From contig NZ_JAUOSF010000007.1 in the NCBI RefSeq assembly GCF_030548465.1, positions 179,808 to 243,807 on the forward strand: a stretch of DNA of 64,000 nt. The letters run 5' to 3'. The translations under genes and the position numbers were made by a program. The stretch comes from Tamlana sp. 2_MG-2023. Lineage in GTDB: Bacteria; Bacteroidota; Bacteroidia; Flavobacteriales; Flavobacteriaceae. Position 1 is the stretch's first letter. Every line of letters begins with the position of its first letter. The notes under the pieces were generated by a model. That model did not search any database, was not told the DNA's origin, and saw only the letters and a program-made list of their open reading frames with translations. This document shows, in pieces, positions 43,939 to 53,372 of the stretch.

Positions 43939-45273
43939 ATGCAGAGTACGATTAACTTAAAACAGATAAACAAACTGGCGATTCCCGCCTTAATTGCAGG
44001 AGTTTCAGAACCTATATTATCCCTTACCGATGCCGCTATAGTTGGTAACATCCCAATTAACGCCACCGAATCACTGGCAGCTGTTGGTATTGTAACCACG
44101 TTTATTTCGATGCTTATTTGGGTATTGGGTCAAACACGAAGCGCCATATCATCTATAGTGTCACAATATGTGGGGGCTAATAAAGTAGAGCAAATAAAAA
44201 ACCTGCCAGCTCAGGCTATTTTTATCATCACTTCCTTAAGTTTACTCATCATTTTATGCACCTACCCTTTTGCAGAGGGTATTTTTAAACTTTATAACGC
44301 TAGTGACCTAATTTTAGATTACACCGTGGTCTATTATAAAATACGTGTATTAGGGTTTCCTTTTACGCTATTTACCTTTGCTATTTTTGGTGTGTTTCGT
44401 GGCTTACAAAACACCTACTACCCTATGATCATCGCCACCATAGGTGCTACGACTAACATTATTTTAGATGTTATTTTTGTTTACGGCATCGCCGGTTACG
44501 TCCCGGCCATGCATATTGAAGGTGCTGCCTATGCTAGTGTAATTGCTCAGATGTTAATGGCAATTTTAGCCGCCTATTTTTTGTTGAAGAAAACCAATAT
44601 TCCTTTGACGCCAAGATTTCCATTTAATCCAGAAATTAAACGTCTTATTTTCATGATTCTTAATCTTTTTATAAGAACCATAGCGCTTAACGTTACCTTG
44701 TACTTGGCCAGTGCCAAAGCCACAAGCTATGGACCTGAATATATTGCAGCCTATACCATAGCCATTAATTTATGGTTTCTTGGCGCCTTTATTGTAGATG
44801 GTTATGCTAGTGCGGGCAATATTCTATCCGGCAAACTATTCGGTGCTAAAGCTTATGATACGCTCATTCTTTTAAGTAATAAACTTATTAAATACGGACT
44901 TCTAGTAGGCCTCTTACTTTCCGGCTTAGGCGCTTTATTTTACTATCCAATTGGGCGCATATTCACTAAAGAACCTGAAGTTTTAGAAGCTTTTTATAAC
45001 GTATTTTGGATTGTACTCGCCATGCAACCACTCTGCACTTTGGCCTTTATTTTTGATGGTATTTTTAAAGGACTCGGTAAAATGAAATACCTGAGAAACG
45101 TATTGCTATTTGCAACCTTTGTAGTTTTTATTCCTATTGTATTTTGGTTGGATGCCTTAGATTACAAGCTCCACGGTATTTTTATCGCTATCGCATTTTG
45201 GATTATCGCCAGAGGCGTTCCGCTTATCGTAAAATTTAGAAAAACCTTTATTCCTCTAGCACAAAACACCTAA
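43939..45273 (+). CDS. MATE-family multidrug/toxin efflux transporter
   Basis: A 444-residue inner-membrane protein with about 12 hydrophobic segments in two repeats of six. It resembles the DinF branch of MATE (IPALIAGVSEPILSLTDAAIVG at the start, with a conserved Asp and Pro). These pumps export cationic drugs or metabolites in exchange for Na+ or H+. Two very small membrane genes follow directly. Family is secure; substrate unknown. Confidence 0.9.
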   Translation: MQSTINLKQINKLAIPALIAGVSEPILSLTDAAIVGNIPINATESLAAVGIVTTFISMLIWVLGQTRSAISSIVSQYVGANKVEQIKNLPAQAIFIITSLSLLIILCTYPFAEGIFKLYNASDLILDYTVVYYKIRVLGFPFTLFTFAIFGVFRGLQNTYYPMIIATIGATTNIILDVIFVYGIAGYVPAMHIEGAAYASVIAQMLMAILAAYFLLKKTNIPLTPRFPFNPEIKRLIFMILNLFIRTIALNVTLYLASAKATSYGPEYIAAYTIAINLWFLGAFIVDGYASAGNILSGKLFGAKAYDTLILLSNKLIKYGLLVGLLLSGLGALFYYPIGRIFTKEPEVLEAFYNVFWIVLAMQPLCTLAFIFDGIFKGLGKMKYLRNVLLFATFVVFIPIVFWLDALDYKLHGIFIAIAFWIIARGVPLIVKFRKTFIPLAQNT

Positions 45274-45300
45274 CTTTGTCATGCAGTAAAGACCACCCCA

Positions 45301-45471
45301 ATGAATATATGCATCAACCTTCTTCAGCAAGTTAATATTGAAGAGAAAATAAAAGACGCCCCAGACCGTTCTTATGAAATAGGAGTGTTTATTGGCGCGA
45401 TGCTACCTTTTCTTGTACTTGTCACTATTGCTTATATCATATATTATTTTAACAAAAAAAAGAATCAATAG
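45301..45471 (+). CDS. Small single-pass membrane protein
   Basis: A 56-residue ORF (MNICINLLQQVNIEEKIKDA at the start), with a polar N-terminus and one helix, VFIGAMLPFLVLVTIAYIIYYF, followed by a basic tail NKKKNQ. The layout (acidic and polar outside, basic inside) is that of a real type II or type III membrane peptide. It lies 27 bases after the MATE gene and 6 bases before the next small ORF. No family was recognised. Confidence 0.6.
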   Translation: MNICINLLQQVNIEEKIKDAPDRSYEIGVFIGAMLPFLVLVTIAYIIYYFNKKKNQ

Positions 45472-45477
45472 AACCTT

Positions 45478-45576
45478 ATGGATATCATGTCATTTTTAAG
45501 CGGAAACGGTTTGTTTCTCATCTTAGCCCTAGTATTAATTATCGTTTACATCGTAAACCGTAAGCGCCGCCCATAA
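45478..45576 (+). CDS. Very small single-pass membrane peptide
   Basis: A 32-residue ORF, MDIMSFLSGNG followed by LFLILALVLIIVYIV and a basic tail NRKRRP. Hydrophobic helix plus positive tail fits a small membrane protein. It comes 6 bases after the previous small ORF and before a strong hairpin. Chance cannot be ruled out at this length, but the tandem with a second such gene supports it. Confidence 0.5.
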   Translation: MDIMSFLSGNGLFLILALVLIIVYIVNRKRRP

Positions 45577-45581
45577 AAACT

Positions 45582-45612
45582 GTCCCCTAGAGGGGACCAC
45601 AGGGGTGTTTTT
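45582..45612 (+). repeat. GTCCCCT-AGGGGAC hairpin element
   Basis: A 7-bp palindromic stem (GTCCCCT AG AGGGGAC, 45582-45597) is followed by CACAGGGGTGTTTTTT. This is a repeated intergenic element in many flavobacteria. It probably acts as the terminator for the small membrane genes. Confidence 0.7.
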
Positions 45613-45636
45613 TCGCAATATTCAAGAGCCCGCAAA

Positions 45637-45725
45637 TCAGCACGTCTTCAACCAACCCGTTAAACTCAAACGTTCCGTTTTTACGGGACGCACTTCGTGC
45701 TCGATTATCTGACTTTCAAAAATAA
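45637..45725 (-). pseudogene. 3' relic of a duplicated 2OG-Fe(II) oxygenase gene
   Basis: Read on the minus strand, 29 codons translate to FIFESQIIEHEVRPVKTERL and SLTGWLKTC then a stop, nearly the same as the last 29 residues of the oxygenase at 48590-49240. About 90% of the bases agree over ~85 bases, and the reading frame is intact. The rest of the gene is missing, so it is a leftover of a paralogue. Because frame and His/Arg (H197, R206 equivalents) are kept, the duplication is not very old. Confidence 0.75.
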
Positions 45726-45780
45726 ACTAAACCTGATTTAAGTTTTAAAACAGGTCAATAGATTCTATGTAAAAACACCT

Positions 45781-48282
45781 TTAATGTTTTATCAACTTTC
45801 GAGTTAAAATTCCATGATCTGTATTGATTCTTAAGATATACATACCAGAATCTAAATCACTTAAATTCAAATCAGTATCATTCCAAATAATTGTTTTTAC
45901 TATTTTTCCTGCATAGTCAAAAACAGTTACATCCGTTATAACCAGATTATTTGAATTAATACTCAATAAATTTTCAACAGGATTCGGATATATATTAATT
46001 GTATTTTGCTCAAAATCTTCTGTGCTTAAAGAGCCATCAATATCAAGAGCGTATGATCTTACCGCACCATTCATAAAAAGGAGTAAATTGTCAGTATCAT
46101 CTGCATAAAAGTAGTCTTCATTTAGGCCATTCATTCTATAGTTTTTAGTTAATGGCAGCCCAGGGAGCTCAGGAGATTCAATTTCTACCCAATTATTTCC
46201 ATCAAACTTTTTAACCAATCTTTTAGAGTCATGTAAAGTGTTACTACTTATATTCACATTGCTTGCAAAGGTTGCTTCAGGACCATGATCTATATAACAC
46301 AAATATGGTGTATTCTCACTATCAAAAGCTAACTCGCCATATTGAGACCAATAGTTTGAAACATTAGTTTGCCCCACGGTTTGCCAACTGTTATTTGAGA
46401 ATGCCTTTACCGTTAATCTAGAATCTTCATAATTACCCGTAATAATCGCTACGTACGGCTTATCATTTTTATCAGTTTTAATATCTACAATTCGACCATC
46501 AACTAGGTCATCTTCGGCTAAAACATCCCAGCTATCATCAGATGCGTTTAATTTAAAAACCTTACTCTGGAACACTCCAGGAGATACACTAATAGGAACA
46601 TGTACATACAAATTATTCATACTATCTACCGCCAAATCAAATCTAAAATTATCTCCAAAATCAGGATGTGTGACAACACTCCAATTTGTACCATCAAAAC
46701 GCTTTAAAACATTAATAAAATTCTCGTAAACTAGAAGATAGGGCATGTCGTTATGATCAAGAATTAATTTTGATGTAATACTAGTTTTGGGACTAGGTGT
46801 CCCTACAAACTCCCAACTAGTTCCATTAAATTTTCTAACTTCTGTATACGATCTACTCCAATCATCTGTATTTCTGTATACCAAATAAGGCACACCATAA
46901 CTATCTACCACTATATCCTGTGCAGAAATAGCATCTCCATCAAAATCGGTATCACCTACTGCCGACCATTGTCCGTTTTCAAACTTTTTAACTCGAACTC
47001 TTTGATTACTATCACTACCTATGGTGTAGGCTACATATCTGATATCCTTATAAATAGCTGAAAACACAGTGTTATAAGTAGTATTTGTTTGGTTTTCATC
47101 AAAATAACCAGTTTCTTCTGTAGTGAAACCAAAAGTCCCCAGATAATCCCAAGTATTTGAACTGTTTAATTTATGAATGCCATTCATATAGGATTCTGTA
47201 TTATAAACCAATGGTACGTTATTGCTATCGTAAACCAGTTTCAAATCTTTATACGAATCAAGAATCACCTGTGATAAATTCCAAATAAAGCCATTAAACT
47301 TGTATATACCACGCTCATCATAATCGTCTTTGTTTTCTGCAAGAATAGAAGGAATGTCGTTTTCATCTATTACAAAAGGAACTTCTCCCCCTGACGAAGT
47401 CGAGTTTAAGCTAGCAGGATCACCAAGATAGGTCCAAATACCATTACTGTTTAAATACTGCACAGATATTTCATCCCAATTGTAAACATAACCACTCTCT
47501 TTATAAGCCACATAAGGAACATCTGTACTTGAAAATTCTAAATTGAAATGACGTGGCTCCTTTTCGGTAAAATCTAGGTTACCAACTGTTTCCCAAGTTG
47601 AACCATTAAACTTTCTAACAATTCCTTTGGTTTCAGGGTCGCCAAAATCAATATCAGCGTAAGCGACATGCAATACATTTTGGCTATCCACCGCTATATC
47701 GGCTTCATAGAACTCACCAGGAATATCTACCCAAAATGCACCATTAAAAGTTTTAATTTTAGAGTACCTGGCAGAACTACCACCTTCATCATTTTCGAAA
47801 AGCACATAAGGCACATTGTTGTGGTCTAGAATTAATTTTAAAATGGGGGTTTCTCTTACGTTACTATTTATAATTTTATCTCCAACCGTTTCCCAATCGG
47901 TACCATTATATTTTTTAACTACTATGGTATTAGATCTTTCAGAACCACCGTTATAACTATACTCAACATAAGCGATATAAGGCACATCATTAGTGCTAAA
48001 TTCAATATTTAAATTAGTATTGTAATTAGCATATACAGGTAAGTCTGAGATTCCTTCAGGGTTTCCAACATATTGCCATTGCCCATTCTCATATTTCTTC
48101 ACACATGCTTTATAATATGTGGTGCGGGTTATAGCATAGGGTATATCCTTACTGTTTAAATTGAAATTAGACACATCATCTAATTGGTTATAATCCACTG
48201 GGCCGAGATACTCCCAATCTTGGGCATACGTATTACAGAGAGCAGCCATTGCAATACAGATACAAAGTAATTTTGTTTTCAT
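45781..48282 (-). CDS. Secreted beta-propeller-like protein with T9SS tail
   Basis: An 833-residue exported protein: signal peptide to about residue 20 (CNTYAQ), then about a dozen repeats of ~50 residues of the type ...DVPYVAY......VKKFNGxxWExVGN..., which suit the blades of one or two beta-propellers. A type A T9SS tail (IYPNPVENLLSINSN and then GMYILRIN and RKLIKH) ends the chain. It lies between the oxygenase gene and the relic of its paralogue, all on the minus strand. Function is unknown; a surface or matrix role is likely. Confidence 0.85.
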   Translation of the reverse strand: MKTKLLCICIAMAALCNTYAQDWEYLGPVDYNQLDDVSNFNLNSKDIPYAITRTTYYKACVKKYENGQWQYVGNPEGISDLPVYANYNTNLNIEFSTNDVPYIAYVEYSYNGGSERSNTIVVKKYNGTDWETVGDKIINSNVRETPILKLILDHNNVPYVLFENDEGGSSARYSKIKTFNGAFWVDIPGEFYEADIAVDSQNVLHVAYADIDFGDPETKGIVRKFNGSTWETVGNLDFTEKEPRHFNLEFSSTDVPYVAYKESGYVYNWDEISVQYLNSNGIWTYLGDPASLNSTSSGGEVPFVIDENDIPSILAENKDDYDERGIYKFNGFIWNLSQVILDSYKDLKLVYDSNNVPLVYNTESYMNGIHKLNSSNTWDYLGTFGFTTEETGYFDENQTNTTYNTVFSAIYKDIRYVAYTIGSDSNQRVRVKKFENGQWSAVGDTDFDGDAISAQDIVVDSYGVPYLVYRNTDDWSRSYTEVRKFNGTSWEFVGTPSPKTSITSKLILDHNDMPYLLVYENFINVLKRFDGTNWSVVTHPDFGDNFRFDLAVDSMNNLYVHVPISVSPGVFQSKVFKLNASDDSWDVLAEDDLVDGRIVDIKTDKNDKPYVAIITGNYEDSRLTVKAFSNNSWQTVGQTNVSNYWSQYGELAFDSENTPYLCYIDHGPEATFASNVNISSNTLHDSKRLVKKFDGNNWVEIESPELPGLPLTKNYRMNGLNEDYFYADDTDNLLLFMNGAVRSYALDIDGSLSTEDFEQNTINIYPNPVENLLSINSNNLVITDVTVFDYAGKIVKTIIWNDTDLNLSDLDSGMYILRINTDHGILTRKLIKH

Positions 48283-48589
48283 AAGATTATCAATTTTTCT
48301 GATTATTCTTTAAATATTATTGCTATCAATTTAAGTTTCAGGAAAAATCTAATCTTGGTTTTATCTATAGTAGGGAATTTTTATTGAAAAGATTAAAGTA
48401 AAATAAAACACTCGTTCTTAAAGCATTAAAGATATAAAATAATTAATGCAATAACAATTCAATTATTTTAAGAAACACATATTATTTCATAATATGTGCT
48501 ATATAATGTTAATTACCCATGCCCTAAAAACTGTAATACTAAAAAAACAATTTAAATATACTCAGCATCTAGTAATACATTAAGATGTT
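48283..48589. other. Gap of 307 bases without a gene
   Basis: AT-rich DNA between the propeller gene and the oxygenase gene. No hairpin of note and no promoter box was recognised. The propeller gene promoter must lie here. Confidence 0.5.
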
Positions 48590-49240
48590 TTACCGCGTCT
48601 TCAACCAACCCGTTATACTCAAGCGTTCTGTGTTAACAGGACGCACTTCGTGCTCGATAATCTGACTTTCAAAAATAACAATACGTCCAGGGAACGGATA
48701 AATCACCTGCTCCACTTCTTGTCCGTTTTCGTTTAAATACAAGACCAATTCGCCGCCATTTTCTGGTAGCCAGCCATCTTCGTTTAGATAGCACACAAAG
48801 GATAATTTTCGTCGGTCGTCATTCTGGAAAGTGTCCAAATGCCTTTTATAAAACGTGTTTGTTGGGTAAATGGCATAGTGAAATTCTTTGTGTAAAATCC
48901 CCAAGAAACAGGTGCGATTCAGGTAACTAACCAAATCGTTAATTCTGTCAAAAAAGAATTTTTCTTTAGCCGTAGCTTTCGTTTCATCCATCCATAAAAT
49001 CAAATCACCGCGAACAGCTGTTTCAATGGTTTCATTAAGGCGATTACCAATGGCTGCCTTTTTAAAACGGTCCTCCTCATACCTCATACTCATGGCTTGC
49101 CTCAGGGTTTCAACCGCTTCTAAAGAAAAGAAGTTTTCAATAACGCTAAACTGTTGTTTCCCGATGTCGGAAATAATCTGCTCATAAAGCGGATTTTCAA
49201 CAAAATCAATAGACTCAAAGAGGTGATTCATAGTTTTCAA
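48590..49240 (-). CDS. 2OG-Fe(II) oxygenase (prolyl 4-hydroxylase-like)
   Basis: A 216-residue oxygenase with the double-stranded beta-helix of prolyl 4-hydroxylases. Iron is held by H134-x-D136 (KRHLDTFQN) and H197 (IIEHEVRP), and R206 (TERLSITGW) binds 2-oxoglutarate. It oxidises an unknown target, in bacteria often a ribosomal or translation protein. It shares a divergent promoter region with queD. A fragment of a second copy lies 2.9 kb downstream. Confidence 0.88.
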   Translation of the reverse strand: MKTMNHLFESIDFVENPLYEQIISDIGKQQFSVIENFFSLEAVETLRQAMSMRYEEDRFKKAAIGNRLNETIETAVRGDLILWMDETKATAKEKFFFDRINDLVSYLNRTCFLGILHKEFHYAIYPTNTFYKRHLDTFQNDDRRKLSFVCYLNEDGWLPENGGELVLYLNENGQEVEQVIYPFPGRIVIFESQIIEHEVRPVNTERLSITGWLKTR

Positions 49241-49274
49241 AATAACAGCCTATCTATCTGCAGATAAAAGCGCG

Positions 49275-49321
49275 CAAATGTAAACTAAAAATCGTTTGGT
49301 AAAACAAAATGAATATCTTTG
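49275..49321. promoter_or_regulatory. Divergent promoters of the oxygenase and queD
   Basis: On the plus strand TTTG (49295-49298) and TATCTTTG (49314-49321) suit a -33/-7 pair with a short spacer of 15. On the minus strand TACATTTG (49282-49275) with TTTTG 22 bases upstream fits the consensus better. The two promoters overlap. Confidence 0.5.
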
Positions 49322-49342
49322 TATCACCAACACAAAAAAACA

Positions 49343-49798
49343 ATGGCAAACAACATTCGTATCACCAAACAATTCTCTTTTGAAACCGGTCATGCCCTTT
49401 ACGGATACGACGGAAAATGTAAAAATGTACACGGTCACAGTTACAAACTTTCAGTTACTGTTATCGGAAAACCAATTACCGATAAAGCCAACGTTAAATA
49501 CGGTATGGTAATCGATTTTGGCGACCTAAAAAAGATTGTGAAAGAAGAGATTGTGGATGTTTTCGACCACGCTACCGTTTTTAACAAAAACACACCGCAT
49601 GTAGAATTGGCTAAAGAGCTACAACAACGCGACCATAATGTGTTGTTGGTAGACTACCAACCAACAAGCGAAATGATGGTATTAGACTTTGCCAGTAAAA
49701 TTAAAAAGCGATTACCTGGCCACATCAAATTACACTCGCTAAAACTACAAGAAACCGATACTTCGTTCGCACAGTGGTTTGCTTACGATAATATTTAG
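49343..49798 (+). CDS. queD: 6-carboxy-5,6,7,8-tetrahydropterin synthase
   Basis: A 151-residue enzyme from ATG 49343 (MANNIRITKQF); eight residues upstream are not needed. It converts 7,8-dihydroneopterin triphosphate to carboxytetrahydropterin, the second step of queuosine synthesis. Zn ligands His are in ETGHALYG and C-K-N-V-H-G-H, the Cys being catalytic, as in QueD, and Glu of QETDTSF is the second catalytic site. Length is normal. It is monocistronic and shares a divergent promoter with the oxygenase gene. A eukaryote-type pterin synthase is less likely since the Cys motif is QueD-like. Confidence 0.92.
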   Translation: MANNIRITKQFSFETGHALYGYDGKCKNVHGHSYKLSVTVIGKPITDKANVKYGMVIDFGDLKKIVKEEIVDVFDHATVFNKNTPHVELAKELQQRDHNVLLVDYQPTSEMMVLDFASKIKKRLPGHIKLHSLKLQETDTSFAQWFAYDNI

Positions 49799-50026
49799 GG
49801 CGTTACCACAAGGGTCGGGCTTTTCACTATATCTTTTTTATAACATGCTTCTTGAAACAAAGGGAGTAGCTATGTTATAAATAATGGTTAACCATCAAAG
49901 TTCGTTAATTTTAATAAAAAAGGATGCCGTTTCAATCCCTAACGCAGCAGTACGTTTACAGTTAAAATAAAACTTTAAAAAGTCATATATATTCTCTAAG
50001 TTAGTGCTGCAAAACTAACAGCACAC

Positions 50027-51103
50027 ATGAACCTATTTTTTCTAATCTTCTCAGTCGTGCTTATCATATTAAGCCTCCTGCCATTTAGTAAAAATCAGCA
50101 TTGGTTTTTCCGTGTGCCCGAATTTGTTAAAATACAACTCCTCGGTTTTCAAATCATAGCTCTTGTTGGGTTATTTGCTTTCAGTACTAAAAACACTTGG
50201 TTTTGGATTATAGCAGCTGCACAAACCATTTTAATTATTTATCACATTTATATTCTTGCACGCTTTACCAAGTTTTATAAAAAACAAGATTACGGCGCTG
50301 AAGAAGCCAAAACCCTCAAGGTGATTTCTACTAACATTTACCAGTACAACACCGATTTTGAGCGTTTTAAAACTTTCATCAAAAAAGAAAACCCCGACAT
50401 ATTTATCACCATTGAAAGTAATTCCGATTGGGAAGTGGCCATGCGCGATTTAGAAGACAGCTATCCGCATACCGAAAAAATCACCTTAGAGAATACCTAC
50501 GGCATGCATTTATATTCCAAAATGCCGTTTGAAAAAATAACCACCCATTATTTTGTGGCCGACGATATACCGAGTATAGAAGCGCATTTAAAAACAAAAG
50601 ATGGTGAAGATTTTGTGCTCTTCTCGGTACACCCACCACCACCGAGCCCAACCGAAGAAGACACCTCTAAAGAACGCGATGGCGATTTGCTTTGTATTGC
50701 TAAACGCGTTAAAGCCTTAAAGAAACCTACCTTAGTTATTGGCGATTTTAACACTGTGGCCTGGTCTAATATATCGGAGTTATTTCGTAAAAACAGTGAA
50801 CTTATAGACGGGCGAACCGGTCGTGGTGTATTAGCTACTTACCATGCCAAATATTGGTTTTTTCGCGCGCCTTTAGACTTAGTCTTTCATAGTACGACCA
50901 TATTCTTAAAAGAACTCACATTGCTTGAACACATTGGCTCCGACCATTTTCCGATAGGCTGTACTTTCTGTGTCAAACCTGAAGCGGATTCACCGCTTCA
51001 AAAAAAGGAAGTCGAGCACATTTCTTCAGAAGAAAAAGAAGAAACACAAACGCTTATTCAAGACGGTAAAGACGAAATAAGTACTAATAGAACGGCTTCG
51101 TAA
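50027..51103 (+). CDS. Membrane-anchored endonuclease/exonuclease/phosphatase-family hydrolase
   Basis: A 358-residue protein. Residues 1-85 contain three hydrophobic helices; residues ~95-325 are an EEP domain (DNase I-like). Visible motifs are ISTNIY for the metal-binding Asn, IESNSDW for the Glu, GDFNTVAW and IGSDHFPI for the DFN and SDH catalytic parts. A proline-rich loop (HPPPPSPTEED) interrupts the domain. EEP members cut phosphodiesters of DNA, lipids or small molecules. An outward or inward face for the domain was not settled. It stands alone. Confidence 0.87.
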   Translation: MNLFFLIFSVVLIILSLLPFSKNQHWFFRVPEFVKIQLLGFQIIALVGLFAFSTKNTWFWIIAAAQTILIIYHIYILARFTKFYKKQDYGAEEAKTLKVISTNIYQYNTDFERFKTFIKKENPDIFITIESNSDWEVAMRDLEDSYPHTEKITLENTYGMHLYSKMPFEKITTHYFVADDIPSIEAHLKTKDGEDFVLFSVHPPPPSPTEEDTSKERDGDLLCIAKRVKALKKPTLVIGDFNTVAWSNISELFRKNSELIDGRTGRGVLATYHAKYWFFRAPLDLVFHSTTIFLKELTLLEHIGSDHFPIGCTFCVKPEADSPLQKKEVEHISSEEKEETQTLIQDGKDEISTNRTAS

Positions 51104-51209
51104 AAACAGCAACAAAAAGCCTCTAATTTTTTAATACAACCGAAGAAACAAATAAATAAAACTGCCTTATTATATTTACAACTCAAAATAAACCATTATA
51201 ACCAAACCC

Positions 51210-51968
51210 ATGAAATTATTTAAATCCCTATTCATTTTAACACTAATTTTTAATTTATACAACTGTGAAGTCGTTCAAGAAGTAAACTTCAATGCCGATG
51301 AGAGCGGACAATACAGTTTGGGTTTCGACCTCTCTGAAATGATGAATATGGGTGCCGCTGCCGAAAGCGATTCAAAAAAAGAACAGATAGATTCCTTAAT
51401 TGTTTTTGCCGATATCTTAGAATCAAAAAAAGACAGCATCTCTAAATTAAGTCCAGAAAAACAAGCTCAACTTAAGCAATTGGAAGCTTATAGTATTCAG
51501 GTAAAATCGGATACGACAACTAACCAATTCAAAATGAAGATTAATTATAACTTTAAAGATTTAGAAGATTTAGCCTTATTTGGAGAAAAACTTAAAGACC
51601 AAGACATCAAGGAATTGGACATGTTAGGCAACAAAATGAAAACTACCGATAAAAGTAAAACCGACGAGATATTTAACCTAAACGATTCCTTCGAAACCAC
51701 TTTTAACAAACATAAATTTACACTTAAAATTAGCCCAGAAGCTCTAGCAAAATCTGAAAAGGAAAAAGACACCACCATCACTGCCGATAACCCAATGGCC
51801 AACCTAATTCGCTTTAAATTAAAATATAGATTTCCTTATCGCATTAAAAAATTAAGTAACGAAAACGCCAAAGTTTTATCCGATTTTAAAGGCATAGAAA
51901 TCACTGCTAATTTATACCAAATGACGAGCGACCCGAAATTTTTCGATACTGAGGTTGAGTTTGAATAA
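51210..51968 (+). CDS. Lipoprotein of unknown function
   Basis: A 252-residue lipoprotein: lipobox LYNC-E follows a 19-residue signal. The mature chain is polar, rich in Lys, Asp and Ser, with a repeated FxLxxSxEMM type start (FDLSEMMNMG) and amphipathic helices. No conserved enzymatic residue or named domain was recognised. It is monocistronic. A periplasmic or outer-membrane location is expected. Confidence 0.72.
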   Translation: MKLFKSLFILTLIFNLYNCEVVQEVNFNADESGQYSLGFDLSEMMNMGAAAESDSKKEQIDSLIVFADILESKKDSISKLSPEKQAQLKQLEAYSIQVKSDTTTNQFKMKINYNFKDLEDLALFGEKLKDQDIKELDMLGNKMKTTDKSKTDEIFNLNDSFETTFNKHKFTLKISPEALAKSEKEKDTTITADNPMANLIRFKLKYRFPYRIKKLSNENAKVLSDFKGIEITANLYQMTSDPKFFDTEVEFE

Positions 51969-52333
51969 CAATAGACCTAATTTTCAACCTGACTCGTTAA
52001 CACATTTCTAACTAGCACAAAATTATCGCACAAAGTCACATTGACGCTAAGCTGAATGACGCAAAAAATCTGTAAAAACCCGTGAAATTTGTCTCAAAAA
52101 AATCTAAAACAAGATTGAGTCCGCCAAAAACGATCAACCAACCACCATCAGCTAACTGTGTAATCTGTGTCTAAATTTATTCTTTGTGAATCTCTGTACA
52201 ATATTACAGGAGTAGGGTCAAGAACTTTCCCGAAACTATTTTTACCCTTCTGAATTGTGGTATCCTTTTTATACCTTTAAGAAGAAAAAGTCATTGATAT
52301 CAAATGACACCTTTCTAATTAAAACAGCATCTT
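51969..52333. other. Gap of 365 bases without a gene
   Basis: No ORF worth calling. It includes fragments of intergenic palindromes (around 52015-52065, with GACGCTAAGCTGAATGACG) and AT-rich DNA before the isomerase-like gene. Confidence 0.5.
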
Positions 52334-53230
52334 ATGACGAATTCAAAATCTCCATTAACAACTAGCCGAAATTCAGAGCGCCCAAAAGATTTAAACATAT
52401 CGATATTTTCGAAGCATCTAAAGTTTTTGGACTATAACAGTATGAGTGAAGCTGTTGCTGAAATGGGATTTAATGGCATTGATTTAACCCTAAGATCGGG
52501 CGGACATGTTTTACCAGAACGCGTGCAAGACGACCTTCCTATGGTTACCGAAGCTATGAAAGCGTTCAACCTGGAACCAAATATGATTTGCTCTAGTGTG
52601 AAAGATGCTAATAATCCAGAACATTTAAAAGTTCTAGAAGTAGCGAGCAATTTAGGTTACAAATATTACAGACCCGATTTACTAACTTATACTGAAGAAG
52701 AAGCCGTTTTAGAGGTGGTTGAAAACGCTAAAATATATTTTAGTTCCTTAGAAAAACTGAATGAAAAATTCGGGATAACTGCGAGTTACATCAATCTCCC
52801 GGGACAATTTTACGGGTCATCCATTTGGGATTTACAGCAAGGCCTCGAGGGCTTATCACCAAAATTCATTGGAAGCCAATATGATATTGCACATGCGAGT
52901 ATTGAAGGTGGTACCAATTGGGAAATTGGCCTCAAACTAATTAAACCGCACATAAACACATTGGTCATCAAAGATTATATATGGACGAAGAAAAATGGGC
53001 AATGGCAATTTGAATACACGCCATTGGGAGAAGGTGTAATCGATTTCAAAAAGTATTTCAATTTGTTGAAAGCGTATAACATTAATGTCCCTATTTCTAT
53101 TCATACCGAATACGATTTAGGCGGTGCAGAAAGTGGCGGAAACCCAACTATTGAACATAAAGAAGTGTTTAAAAGAATTAAAAAAGACGTCACCTTTCTC
53201 AGAGAACTTTGGGAAGACATTCATCAATAG
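52334..53230 (+). CDS. Sugar phosphate isomerase/epimerase-like TIM-barrel protein
   Basis: A 298-residue protein of the xylose isomerase-like (AP endonuclease 2) superfamily. Motifs for the metal site are seen in ...GFNGIDLTLR (Asp), SQYDIAHAS and IHTEYDLGG. Members isomerise or epimerise sugars or inositol derivatives. No signal peptide is present, so it is cytoplasmic; many relatives in Bacteroidota are exported, so this one differs. The gene stands alone and no sugar pathway genes are adjacent, so the substrate is open. Confidence 0.8.
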   Translation: MTNSKSPLTTSRNSERPKDLNISIFSKHLKFLDYNSMSEAVAEMGFNGIDLTLRSGGHVLPERVQDDLPMVTEAMKAFNLEPNMICSSVKDANNPEHLKVLEVASNLGYKYYRPDLLTYTEEEAVLEVVENAKIYFSSLEKLNEKFGITASYINLPGQFYGSSIWDLQQGLEGLSPKFIGSQYDIAHASIEGGTNWEIGLKLIKPHINTLVIKDYIWTKKNGQWQFEYTPLGEGVIDFKKYFNLLKAYNINVPISIHTEYDLGGAESGGNPTIEHKEVFKRIKKDVTFLRELWEDIHQ

Positions 53231-53304
53231 TGGCAAGCGCCTCAAAAGGTACTTTTTTATCCTTAAAAAAAATATGCTATTTAAATTAAAGCGAATCAAA
53301 TGAT

Positions 53305-53312
53305 TAACTTTG
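53305..53312 (+). promoter_or_regulatory. -7 element before the antiporter gene
   Basis: TAACTTTG matches TAnnTTTG and lies 61 bases before the start codon of the K+/H+ antiporter gene. Confidence 0.45.
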
Positions 53313-53372
53313 CATCCTAAAAAACTAGTGGGCATTGCTATCGTTTGCAAGCTAATACCCTAACTATAACAT

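Noticed and set aside
49250..49438. Minus-strand 62-codon ORF
   Set aside because: It spans the divergent promoter and the front of queD and has no coding features.
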